In this document: positions 1-5,940 of the stretch, piece after piece
Numbering within the stretch: the first letter of the stretch is position 1
How the letters are laid out: every line of letters begins with the position of its first letter
Source of the DNA: an uncultured Oscillospiraceae bacterium
GTDB lineage: Bacteria; Bacillota; Clostridia; Oscillospirales; Oscillospiraceae
Assembly (NCBI GenBank): GCA_944385305.1
Contig: CALWWS010000126.1
Location: 1-8,214, forward strand
Direction of reading: 5' to 3'
Length of the DNA: 8,214 bases
The notes under the pieces: generated by a model
What the model was told of the DNA's origin: nothing
Database searches by the model: none
Seen by the model: only the letters and a program-made list of their open reading frames with translations
Program-made: the position numbers and the translations under genes

Positions 1-585
1 TACAACTTTGTGGCCAGCCAGTCGGACAACTGCCTCACCGTACCCGTGCAGGCGGTGAAGTACGTCAGCTTCGCCAACATCCCCGGCTACGTCCCCGAGG
101 GCGGTGACGGCATGGCGGAGGGCGAGGCGCCCATGGACGGCGAGGTGCCCATGGACGGCGAGGTCTCCACCGACGGCGAGGTCTCCACCGACGGCGAGAT
201 CGCCACCGACGGTGGCATGGCGGTGGACGGCGACATGGCGGTGGACGCCGAGGCCGTGCCCCAGGGCTACGCCGGCGGCGCGTCGGCCAGGCCTCTGATG
301 GCGGTGGCCGTGCCTGTGGGCGGCGGCGGCAGCTCGGGGGGCGGCTACGGCTCTGCCGGTACGGACGACGGCACCCGCACCATCGTGTTTGTGAAGGCCG
401 ACCAGGCTCCTGAGAACGCCATCACCGAGCCCGACCCCGCCTGGGAGTGCCCCGAGGGCTTCTGGGCGGTGCCCGTGGAGGTAGGCATCGCGGACAACAC
501 CCGGGTGGAGATTTTGAGCGGCCTGAAGGAGGGCGACGAGGTATTCATCGGCTACGAGACCCAGCAGGCCGACAGTTGGGGATAA
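1..585 (+). CDS. HlyD/MacA-type ABC-exporter adaptor protein, C-terminal part (5' truncated)
   Basis: The reading frame is open from base 1 to the TAA at 583-585, so this is the last 194 codons of a longer gene; the GTG at 10 is internal. The segment LTVPVQAVKYV near the start and the end VPVEVGIADNTRVEILSGLKEGDEV match the barrel and membrane-proximal domains of membrane-fusion proteins that partner MacB/YknYZ-type ABC exporters. It would link the permease to the outer face of the membrane. Between these two blocks, where most family members have a short turn, there is a long low-complexity insert: an acidic hexapeptide repeat (residues about 45-84) and a Gly/Ser-rich stretch (about 102-122). 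The ATPase and permease genes follow on the same strand, which supports the call. The gap to the ATPase gene is filled by a structured repeat. The family call is secure; the exported substrate cannot be read from the sequence. Confidence 0.85.
   Translation, partial: YNFVASQSDNCLTVPVQAVKYVSFANIPGYVPEGGDGMAEGEAPMDGEVPMDGEVSTDGEVSTDGEIATDGGMAVDGDMAVDAEAVPQGYAGGASARPLMAVAVPVGGGGSSGGGYGSAGTDDGTRTIVFVKADQAPENAITEPDPAWECPEGFWAVPVEVGIADNTRVEILSGLKEGDEVFIGYETQQADSWG
133..252 (+). repeat. In-frame 18-nt tandem repeat coding an acidic hexapeptide
   Basis: About six and a half tandem 18-nt units encode variants of (M/T/V)-D-G-(E/D/G)-(V/I/M)-(P/S/A) inside the adaptor protein: MDGEVP, MDGEVS, TDGEVS, TDGEIA, TDGGMA, VDGDMA, then a partial VDAE. 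The nucleotide units are close to identical (gacggcgag core), which suggests recent slippage expansion. The product is a negatively charged, probably disordered linker. The regular Asp-Gly spacing could also bind divalent cations, but no complete EF-hand or RTX motif is present. Confidence 0.85.
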
Positions 586-590
586 GTTCT

Positions 591-619
591 TCGAAAAAGA
601 GGCTTTGCCTCTTTTTCGA
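591..619 (+). terminator. Terminator-like hairpin after the adaptor gene (repeat copy 1, left end)
   Basis: A perfect 13-bp stem (TCGAAAAAGAGGC with GCCTCTTTTTCGA) has a TTT loop. It begins 5 nt after the adaptor stop codon. The A-tract and T-tract lie within the stem, so it resembles a bidirectional intrinsic terminator. In this position it would act as an attenuator lowering ATPase and permease expression relative to the adaptor. Whether it terminates, or instead protects the upstream 3' end after cleavage, cannot be decided from sequence. Confidence 0.55.
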
Positions 620-780
620 GAAGGATGCAGCCCGCTGCGCGCATAATTTGTCCCCCCGTGGGAGGGGCCAAATTCCACACTGGCGGGCTGAGAAGTGTTT
701 TTCCCGAGGCGCATGTCCCCGGGAAAAACAGATTGGACTTTATTTGTGTCTGCGGACACAAACTCTGCGAGGCTTATCAA
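591..780 (+). repeat. Structured ~190-bp intergenic repeat, copy 1
   Basis: This fills most of the 214-nt gap between the adaptor and ATPase genes and aligns without gaps (offset 909 nt) to copy 2 at 1500-1690. By hand I count about 14 differences over the first ~185 positions, and only one in the central ~96. It can fold as a chain of hairpins. The first is 591-603/607-619 (13 bp). The second is CAGCCCGC 628-635 with GCGGGCTG 683-690, enclosing AATTTG 645-650 with CAAATT 669-674. The third is TGTTTTTCCCG 696-706 with CGGGAAAAACA 720-730. The fourth is TTTGTGTC 743-750 with GACACAAA 755-762. No plausible protein is encoded. It could be a MITE-like insertion, a processing or attenuation element, or a small RNA. 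I see no convincing flanking duplication here. Confidence 0.85.
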
Positions 781-799
781 CAACTGTGGAGTGGAAGCT

Positions 800-1495
800 A
801 TGTTAATTGATGTAAAAAACCTCTATAAGATTTACAACGAGGGGCAGGAGAGCGAGGTGCGTGCCCTGGACGGGGTGAGCCTGGAGATCGACTACGGGGA
901 GTTCGTGGCCATCATCGGGGCCTCCGGCTCGGGCAAGTCCACCCTGATGAATATCCTGGGCTGCCTGGACATCCCCACCTACGGGGACTACCACCTGGAC
1001 GGGGTGGACGTGACCGCCCTGTCCGACCGGCAGCTGGCCCACATCCGCAACAAGAAGATCGGCTTCATCTTCCAGGGCTTCAACCTCATCCCCGCCCTGA
1101 ACGCCTGGGAGAATGTGGAGCTCCCCCTCATCTACCAGGGTGTGTCCATGTTCCGCCGGGCCGAGCGGGTGGAGGAGGCCCTGGAGCGGGTGAACCTGGC
1201 CGACCGGGCCCGCCACAAGCCCACCGAGATGTCGGGCGGCCAGCAGCAGCGGGTGGCCATCGCCCGTGCCATCGCCACCCACCCCCCCATCATCATGGCC
1301 GACGAGCCCACCGGCGCGCTGGACTCCCGCACGGGCAAGCACGTGCTGGAGATCCTCCACGGCCTGCACGACGAGGGGAGCACCATCATCCTCATCACCC
1401 ACGACAACTCCATCGCGGCGACGGCCCAGCGGGTGGTGCGCATCTCCGACGGGCGGATCGTGTACGACGGGGACAGAGAGGGGGCGGGTCTATGA
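800..1495 (+). CDS. MacB/LolD-type ABC transporter ATP-binding protein
   Basis: A 231-residue ATPase that powers the adaptor/permease exporter from the cytoplasmic face. All nucleotide-binding motifs are intact: Walker A GASGSGKST (40-48), Q-loop Gln92 in IFQGFN, signature MSGGQ (144-148), Walker B IIMADE (164-169), D-loop region PTGALD (170-175) and switch His201 in LITHD. Length and motif wording match the MacB/LolD/YknY group. The ATG at 800 is chosen because GGAG at 788-791 lies 8 nt upstream and the protein then begins with the usual family start MLIDVKNLYK. The open frame extends back to 695, but that part is intergenic repeat. The tail is DREGAGL followed by TGA at 1493-1495. An almost identical coding tail, DREGAGA-stop, occurs at 1702-1725 directly before the permease, so the present C-terminus was probably altered when repeat copy 2 entered. 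Confidence 0.95.
   Translation: MLIDVKNLYKIYNEGQESEVRALDGVSLEIDYGEFVAIIGASGSGKSTLMNILGCLDIPTYGDYHLDGVDVTALSDRQLAHIRNKKIGFIFQGFNLIPALNAWENVELPLIYQGVSMFRRAERVEEALERVNLADRARHKPTEMSGGQQQRVAIARAIATHPPIIMADEPTGALDSRTGKHVLEILHGLHDEGSTIILITHDNSIAATAQRVVRISDGRIVYDGDREGAGL
1472..1488 (+). repeat. 17-nt direct repeat, left member flanking repeat copy 2
   Basis: GACAGAGAGGGGGCGGG matches GACCGAGAGGGGGCGGG at 1702-1718 with one difference. It encodes the ATPase tail D-R-E-G-A-G. The pair brackets the 213 nt holding repeat copy 2, as a target-site duplication would. Confidence 0.8.
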
Positions 1496-1499
1496 GACT

Positions 1500-1528
1500 T
1501 CAAAAAAGAGGTTGTGCCTCTTTTTTGA
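1500..1528 (+). terminator. Terminator-like hairpin after the ATPase gene (repeat copy 2, left end)
   Basis: The stem TCAAAAAAGAGG (1500-1511) pairs with CCTCTTTTTTGA (1517-1528) over a TTGTG loop, starting 4 nt after the ATPase stop. It has the same placement and form as the hairpin at 591-619. It would attenuate permease transcription or define the 3' end of an upstream mRNA. Confidence 0.5.
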
Positions 1529-1690
1529 GAGAGATGCAGCCCGCCACGCGCATAATTTGTCCCCCCGTGGGAGGGGCCAAATTCCACACTCGCGGGCTGA
1601 GAAGTGTTTTTCCCGAGGCGCATGTCCCCGGGAAAAACAGATTTGATTTGATTCGTGTCTGCGGACACGAACTCTGCGAGGCTTTTTTGA
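1500..1690 (+). repeat. Structured ~190-bp intergenic repeat, copy 2
   Basis: Second copy of the 591-780 element, in the same orientation, between the ATPase and permease genes. Hairpins occupy the same places: 1500-1511/1517-1528; CAGCCCGC 1537-1544 with GCGGGCTG 1592-1599, enclosing AATTTG 1554-1559 with CAAATT 1578-1583; TGTTTTTCCCG 1605-1615 with CGGGAAAAACA 1629-1639; and TTCGTGTC 1652-1659 with GACACGAA 1664-1671. Two stems differ from copy 1 by paired changes that keep pairing (G593-C617 becomes A1502-T1526; T745-A760 becomes C1654-G1669). The outer ends are inverted copies of each other, TCAAAAAAG (1500-1508) and CTTTTTTGA (1682-1690), each 11 nt inside the flanking 17-nt duplication. 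This looks like a small non-autonomous insertion with an RNA-level structure. Confidence 0.85.
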
Positions 1691-1701
1691 CGAGCTGCGC
1701 A

Positions 1702-1718
1702 GACCGAGAGGGGGCGGG
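1702..1718 (+). repeat. 17-nt direct repeat, right member; carries the permease ribosome binding site
   Basis: GACCGAGAGGGGGCGGG repeats 1472-1488 with one difference. Its AGAGGGGG part (1707-1714) sits 7 nt before the permease GTG and is the likely Shine-Dalgarno sequence. Read in frame it gives D-R-E-G-A-G-A and a TGA at 1723-1725 that overlaps the GTG at 1722, the probable original end of the ATPase gene. Confidence 0.8.
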
Positions 1719-1721
1719 AGC

Positions 1722-2927
1722 GTGAACTTAAGCCAGGCCTTTAAAATCGCCGCCAAGTCCATCGCCGCCAAGAAGGGGCGAAGCGCCCTGACCATGCTGG
1801 GCGTGATCATCGGCCTTGCCGCGGTCATCATCCTGGTCTCCTACGCCCAGGGCCAGAACGAGCAGATGCGGGCCTACTACGAGAGTCTGGGCACCAACGT
1901 GATCAACATCGAGGCCAGCGGCCCCAACTCCAAGTCCATCTCCGACGCTCTGTACGACTACTGCCTGGAGCTGGACGATCTGGTGCTGGGGGTCACCCCC
2001 CAGATCCAGATGTACAACCAGACGGTGGTGAAGTACGGGGCCAAGACTCTGGACAGCTACCAGAGCAACTGGGAGGAGAGCCCCCAGGTGGTCATGGGCA
2101 ACCAGCAGTACTCCCTGTGCAACAACTACACCATCGCCAAGGGGAGAGACTTGGCCTACCTGGACGTGGAGAATTACAGCCAGGTGTGCGTGCTGGGGCA
2201 CAAGATGGCCGAGATGCTCTTCAACTACGCCGACCCCATCGGCAAGACCATCACCATCAACGGCTATCCCTTTGAGGTGGTGGGCGTCTTTGCCCAGCAG
2301 GACCCCCAGAACATGACGGGCAAGGACCGCAACATTCTGGTACCCTACACCATGACCCGGGTGCTCAACAGCTCCAACTCCTGGAGCGCCTTTGTGGCCA
2401 AGGCCAAGGACGGCCCGTCCACCAACCGGGCCATCACCCTGCTGGACGGCTTTCTCAAGGGCCTGGTGGGGGAGAGCGGCTACTACTACGTCCAGACCCC
2501 CAACCAGTGGCAGGAGCAGGGGGACGAGCAGATCAAGATGCAGCAGCGCTTCCTGGGCGGCATTGCCGCCATCTCCCTGGCGGTGGGCGGCATCGGGATT
2601 ATGAACATCATGCTGGTGACGGTGACCGAGCGCACCCGTGAGATCGGCATCCGCAAGGCCATCGGCGCGGAGCGGCGGAGCATCATCGCCCAGTTCCTCA
2701 TTGAGGCGTGCATGATCTGCGGCATCGGCGGCCTGTTCGGCATTGCCGTGGGGTACATCGGCACCCTCATTGTGGGCAAGGCCTCCTTCAACCTGATCCT
2801 GTTTCCCAGCCCGGGCATCACCGCGGGGGCCTTCCTCATTTCGGTGGCCCTGGGCATCGGCTTCGGCCTCTACCCCGCCATCAAGGCCTCCGGCCTGCAG
2901 CCGGTGGTGGCCCTACGCGCTGAGTAA
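1722..2927 (+). CDS. MacB/YknZ-type ABC transporter permease (FtsX fold)
   Basis: A 401-residue permease of the MacB/YknZ family, partner of the ATPase just upstream. It has one N-terminal membrane helix (about 22-42, containing the family motif TMLGVIIG), a large extracellular MacB_PCD-like domain (about 45-270), and three C-terminal helices (about 278-300, 326-352 and 365-386). The cytoplasmic motif ERTREIGIRKAIGA (303-316) between helices 2 and 3 is the conserved ATPase-coupling region. The protein ends in the usual PVVALRAE, so it looks complete. The start is the GTG at 1722, preceded at 7 nt by AGAGGGGG. This family does not form a classical channel but transmits movement across the membrane to its adaptor. 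The substrate is unknown; peptide, antibiotic or lipid-linked export are typical. The gene is separated from the ATPase gene by repeat copy 2. Confidence 0.93.
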   Translation: MNLSQAFKIAAKSIAAKKGRSALTMLGVIIGLAAVIILVSYAQGQNEQMRAYYESLGTNVINIEASGPNSKSISDALYDYCLELDDLVLGVTPQIQMYNQTVVKYGAKTLDSYQSNWEESPQVVMGNQQYSLCNNYTIAKGRDLAYLDVENYSQVCVLGHKMAEMLFNYADPIGKTITINGYPFEVVGVFAQQDPQNMTGKDRNILVPYTMTRVLNSSNSWSAFVAKAKDGPSTNRAITLLDGFLKGLVGESGYYYVQTPNQWQEQGDEQIKMQQRFLGGIAAISLAVGGIGIMNIMLVTVTERTREIGIRKAIGAERRSIIAQFLIEACMICGIGGLFGIAVGYIGTLIVGKASFNLILFPSPGITAGAFLISVALGIGFGLYPAIKASGLQPVVALRAE

Positions 2928-2941
2928 AGGAGAGAGATGAT

Positions 2942-5341
2942 ATGAATCTGACACGTGTTCTGGCCTGCCTGCTCACGGCAGTCACCCTGGCCGGGCTTCT
3001 GGTCACCGGCGTTCCGGCGGACGCCGCCTCCGGGGGCGGCTTTACCGACATCGCCGACCCCACCGTGGCCGACGCGGCCGAGCTGCTGCGCCTGCTGGAG
3101 GTGGTGGACGGCACCGGCGGCGCCTCCTACCGCCCCTCGGGCACCCTCACCCGGGCGGAGTTCTGCAAGATGACGGTGGAGATCCTGGGCCGTGGGGACG
3201 AGGAGCCCGCCCACCGCGGGCGCACCGTCTTCTCCGACGTGGGGAGCACCCACTGGGCCAGGGGCTACATCAACCTGGCCTCCTCCATCACCCTGGGGGG
3301 CAGCGGGGAGAACGGAGCCGGAGCCACCCGCCTCATCATGGGGGTGGGGGACGGCACCTTCCAGCCCCAGCGGCCCATCACCTACGGGGAGGCGGTGACC
3401 ATCCTGCTGCGGGTGCTGGGCTACTCCACCTCTGACGTGGCCGCCGGCACCCCCTGGTACGCCGGCTACCTGGCCCTGGCCGACGCCAGCGGCCTGTCCG
3501 ACGGGGTAAAGCTCTCGGGGGACGCGGTACTCACCCGTGGCCAGGCCGCCCTGCTCTTCTCCAACCTGCTCTTCACCAGCCCCAAGGGGAGCAGTGAGAT
3601 CTACCTCACCGCCCTGGGGGGCAGGAAGGAGAACGGCGGGGTGCTGCTGGACACCGACGCGGTGGCCGCCGACGGCACCGGCGGCGCGGTGAGCACCACC
3701 ACCGGCACCTACAAGACCGACCGTGCGGTGCTCTCGGCCTCCCTGGAGGGGATGCGGGGCGAGGTGGTGCTGGACTCCGACGGCAAGCTGCTCTCCTTCC
3801 TCCCCGACGAGAACCTCTCCCGCCGCTCGGTGAGCGCCTCCAAGTGGGCCTACAACCGCCTGACCACCACCGGGGGGGAGGAGATTGACCTCAAGCCCGA
3901 GACTACGATTTACCAGGACGGGGAGGCCAAGGTGTACAAGGACGTGTGGCAGAACCTGCACCCCGGCACCCCGGTCACCCTGTACTACACCGCCGCCGGG
4001 CAGGTGGACTATCTCTTCCTCCCCGCCGCGGAGAGCCTGGATCAGACCGTCATGGTGGCCAAGAGCAAGCCCAGCGGCACCTCCAACCCCTTTAGGGGCC
4101 TCACCGGCGGGGTGAGCGACTACGCCATGTACAAAAACGGGGTGAGCGCCACGGTGGCGGACATCCGCCAGTACGACGTGGCCACCTACGACGCGGCGGC
4201 CCGGATCATGCACATCTCCGACCTGCGCATCACCGGGGTGTACGAGAACGTCTACCCCAACACGGACACGCCCGCCGAGATCACCGTCCTGGGCGCCAAG
4301 CTCACCGTGCTGCCCTCCGCCCAGGCCGACCTGCGCAGCTTCAGGATCGGCGAGCAGGTCACCCTCCTGCTCACCCGGGACGGCCTGGTGGCCGGTGCGG
4401 TCACCCCCTCCGCCGCCACCGCCTCCACCGTGGGCGTGGTGAGGGAGATCACCGGCGGCACCGCCGCCAAGCGGGGCGCCGCCACCGTGGAGCTGCTGGG
4501 TGAGAGCGGCCTGACCTTCACCGGCGAGGTGAGCGTCACCGCCCAGGGGGCCGACCGTCTGCGGGGCCAGCTGGTCACCATCACCTCCCGCGCCGCCGGG
4601 GTGCTCTCTCTCACCCAGGTGAACAACCGCTCCACCCGCCAGGACCTGGACGTGGCCAACCGCAAGCTGGGGGATACCCAGCTGGCTCCCAACGTGCAGA
4701 TCTTTGAGCAGGTGGAGGGGGGCGCGCCGGTGGAGGTGAGCCTGGATCAGGTCACCTGCAACACCGTGCCCGCCAAGCAGATCCTCCACGTGGGCACCGA
4801 CTACGCCGGGCGTGTGAACCTGCTGGTGCTGGACAACGTCACCGGGGATCTCTACACCTACGGCTTTATCCGCTCCTCCTCCGAGGCGGTGCGCAACAGC
4901 GAGGGGGAGATTGTGGGCTCCAACCCCCTGGCCCTTGTGGAGACCGACGGCAAGACCGCCCCCGACGGCTGGAAGAACGAGAATCTGGAGCTCTACGGCA
5001 CGCTGAACGTGGTGGGCGAGGTACCCGGCGGCCTGGCCTTCTCCCCCAACACCGCCGCCGGGCGGAAGATGCTGGCCGGCTACGTCACCCTCACCGCCGC
5101 CGGGCGGGTGAGCCGCTCGGCCTTCGACCTGGAGTCCATGACGGTGACCACCAGCGACCTGGTCATCCCCATCTCCCAGCACGTGGTGTGCTGGAACCGG
5201 GACACTGAGAGCTGGTTTGCCGGGGACACTCCCCTGGCCGCCCTGGAGCTGGCCCGTGCCTACTCCGACACCCTCACCATCTACTACGACAAGGCCCCCG
5301 ACCAGGGCGGCAAGGTGCGCATGGTGGTGGCGGGGAGCTGA
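2942..5341 (+). CDS. Secreted SLH-domain cell-surface protein
   Basis: A 799-residue exported protein. Residues 1-28 form a signal peptide with a hydrophobic core (LLTAVTLAGLLVTGV) and a likely cleavage near ADA/A. Three SLH-like repeats follow: about 34-82 (FTDI...LTRAEFCKM), 97-160 (FSDV..HWARGYI...ITYGEAV) and 170-211 (PWYAGYLALA...LTRGQAALL). These domains usually bind secondary cell-wall polymers. Residues 215-799 are beta-rich, Gly/Thr/Val-heavy and without a motif I recognise. Similar long tails are common in SLH proteins of this group. The start ATG has AAAGGAG (2926-2932) 9 nt upstream. The gene begins 14 nt after the permease stop, so it is probably cotranscribed and may be a wall-anchored partner or cargo of the exporter; that role is inference. 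A strong terminator follows at 5374-5405. Confidence 0.88.
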   Translation: MNLTRVLACLLTAVTLAGLLVTGVPADAASGGGFTDIADPTVADAAELLRLLEVVDGTGGASYRPSGTLTRAEFCKMTVEILGRGDEEPAHRGRTVFSDVGSTHWARGYINLASSITLGGSGENGAGATRLIMGVGDGTFQPQRPITYGEAVTILLRVLGYSTSDVAAGTPWYAGYLALADASGLSDGVKLSGDAVLTRGQAALLFSNLLFTSPKGSSEIYLTALGGRKENGGVLLDTDAVAADGTGGAVSTTTGTYKTDRAVLSASLEGMRGEVVLDSDGKLLSFLPDENLSRRSVSASKWAYNRLTTTGGEEIDLKPETTIYQDGEAKVYKDVWQNLHPGTPVTLYYTAAGQVDYLFLPAAESLDQTVMVAKSKPSGTSNPFRGLTGGVSDYAMYKNGVSATVADIRQYDVATYDAAARIMHISDLRITGVYENVYPNTDTPAEITVLGAKLTVLPSAQADLRSFRIGEQVTLLLTRDGLVAGAVTPSAATASTVGVVREITGGTAAKRGAATVELLGESGLTFTGEVSVTAQGADRLRGQLVTITSRAAGVLSLTQVNNRSTRQDLDVANRKLGDTQLAPNVQIFEQVEGGAPVEVSLDQVTCNTVPAKQILHVGTDYAGRVNLLVLDNVTGDLYTYGFIRSSSEAVRNSEGEIVGSNPLALVETDGKTAPDGWKNENLELYGTLNVVGEVPGGLAFSPNTAAGRKMLAGYVTLTAAGRVSRSAFDLESMTVTTSDLVIPISQHVVCWNRDTESWFAGDTPLAALELARAYSDTLTIYYDKAPDQGGKVRMVVAGS

Positions 5342-5373
5342 GGCAGCCCCGAAAAAGAGGCCCTTCCAAACCC

Positions 5374-5405
5374 AAGAGGCGCGGACATTCGTCCGCGCCT
5401 CTTTT
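5374..5405 (+). terminator. Intrinsic terminator between convergent genes
   Basis: A perfect 13-bp stem AAGAGGCGCGGAC (5374-5386) and GTCCGCGCCTCTT (5391-5403) has the loop ATTC and runs into TTTTCTTCT. It lies 32 nt after the SLH stop and 10 nt past the stop of the minus-strand regulator. The T-tract is on the + side, so it mainly ends the transporter/SLH transcript. On the minus strand the run after the stem is GGGTTTGG, a weaker terminator. Confidence 0.9.
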
Positions 5406-5415
5406 CTTCTGCGGG

Positions 5416-5844
5416 CTACTCCCCGGGGGCGTCCATCACCAGCTCCTCCAGGGCCCTGGCGTGGAGGCGGGTGAGGTGCATCACGCTGTAGTGCATCTCC
5501 TCGGCCATCCTCTCCCAGGTCTGTCCCATGAGGTAGCGCCGCCGCAGCACCTCCCGCCCCCTGGGGTCGGCCAGGGCCTCAATGGCCCCCTCGGCGGCCA
5601 GCACCCGGCCCAGGGCCCGGCGGCGGCAGGCGGCCAGGCGTTCGGCCAGCACGTCAATCTGGGCCAGAGCGTCCTCCATGGCCCGCCGCCCGTCGCCCCC
5701 CGCCGGGGCCAGGCGCACCACGGCGGTCATCCGTCCCGCCCGGTCGTACCAGGTGCGGATGGCCTCCTCCAGGCAGGCCGCCTCCCGCTCCTCCTCCCGG
5801 CAGGCCTCCAGGGCCAGCCGCTTGGCCCCCGTGTCCAACATCAT
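5416..5844 (-). CDS. Phage-type sigma-70 region-4-like regulator (ArpU/DUF1492-like)
   Basis: A 142-residue protein. The N-terminal two thirds is charged and helical (about 8-30 and 53-90, probably coiled). The C-terminal part contains REVLRRRYLMGQTWERMAEEM and then HYSVMHLTRLHARALEEL (about 97-135), the arrangement of a sigma-70 region 4 helix-turn-helix. Small proteins of this build occur at the end of the early region in Firmicutes prophages and satellites, where ArpU/RinA-like members control late genes. I infer the same here. The frame is open to a GTG at 5868, but the sequence from there is itself purine-rich Shine-Dalgarno (GGAGAGAGG). The ATG at 5844 (or 5841), about 6 nt after it, is therefore the better start. 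It lies 81 nt downstream of the primase gene on the same strand, and no terminase gene follows before the convergent SLH gene. Confidence 0.75.
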   Translation of the reverse strand: MMLDTGAKRLALEACREEEREAACLEEAIRTWYDRAGRMTAVVRLAPAGGDGRRAMEDALAQIDVLAERLAACRRRALGRVLAAEGAIEALADPRGREVLRRRYLMGQTWERMAEEMHYSVMHLTRLHARALEELVMDAPGE

Positions 5845-5914
5845 GTCCCTCTCTCCTCTCTCCTCCACGCTACCCGTGGGGGCAATCTCTCCTGTGGGAT
5901 GGCGGGTGGGGGGG

Positions 5915-5940
5915 CAAAAACCCCCCTACGGGGGTTTTTG
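5915..5940 (-). terminator. Hairpin overlapping the primase stop codon
   Basis: A perfect 11-bp stem CAAAAACCCCC (5915-5925) and GGGGGTTTTTG (5930-5940) has a 4-nt loop (5926-5929). The primase-helicase stop codon TAG occupies 5926-5928, inside the loop. A-tract and T-tract flank the GC stem, so it looks like an intrinsic terminator in either direction. It would separate the primase from the downstream regulator gene, either as a true end or as a partial, readthrough-dependent one. Confidence 0.7.

Noticed and set aside
552..761. Short minus-strand frames in the repeats (also 1490-1831 and 1132-1668)
   Set aside because: They read through hairpins and into neighbouring genes in changing frames, and the two copies do not keep one frame with the same ends. 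This fits non-coding repeats better than proteins.
731..765. Promoter within repeat copy 1 (TTGGAC at 733-738)
   Set aside because: At 17-nt spacing the -10 would be ACACAA, which is poor, and the segment forms a conserved hairpin stem.
695..799. Upstream ATG at 695 as ATPase start
   Set aside because: It lies within repeat copy 1 and would add 35 residues not typical of the family. The ATG at 800 has a well-placed GGAG.
560..810. Target-site duplication around repeat copy 1
   Set aside because: GACAGTTGGGG before and CAACTGTGGAG after the element look vaguely alike, but the match needs gaps and is too weak to support.
2870..5182. 770-codon open frame on the minus strand opposite the SLH gene
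   Set aside because: Its translation is Gly/Val/His/Gln-rich with no recognisable domain, as expected from the complement of GC-rich codons. The + strand gene has a signal peptide, SLH repeats and a ribosome binding site.
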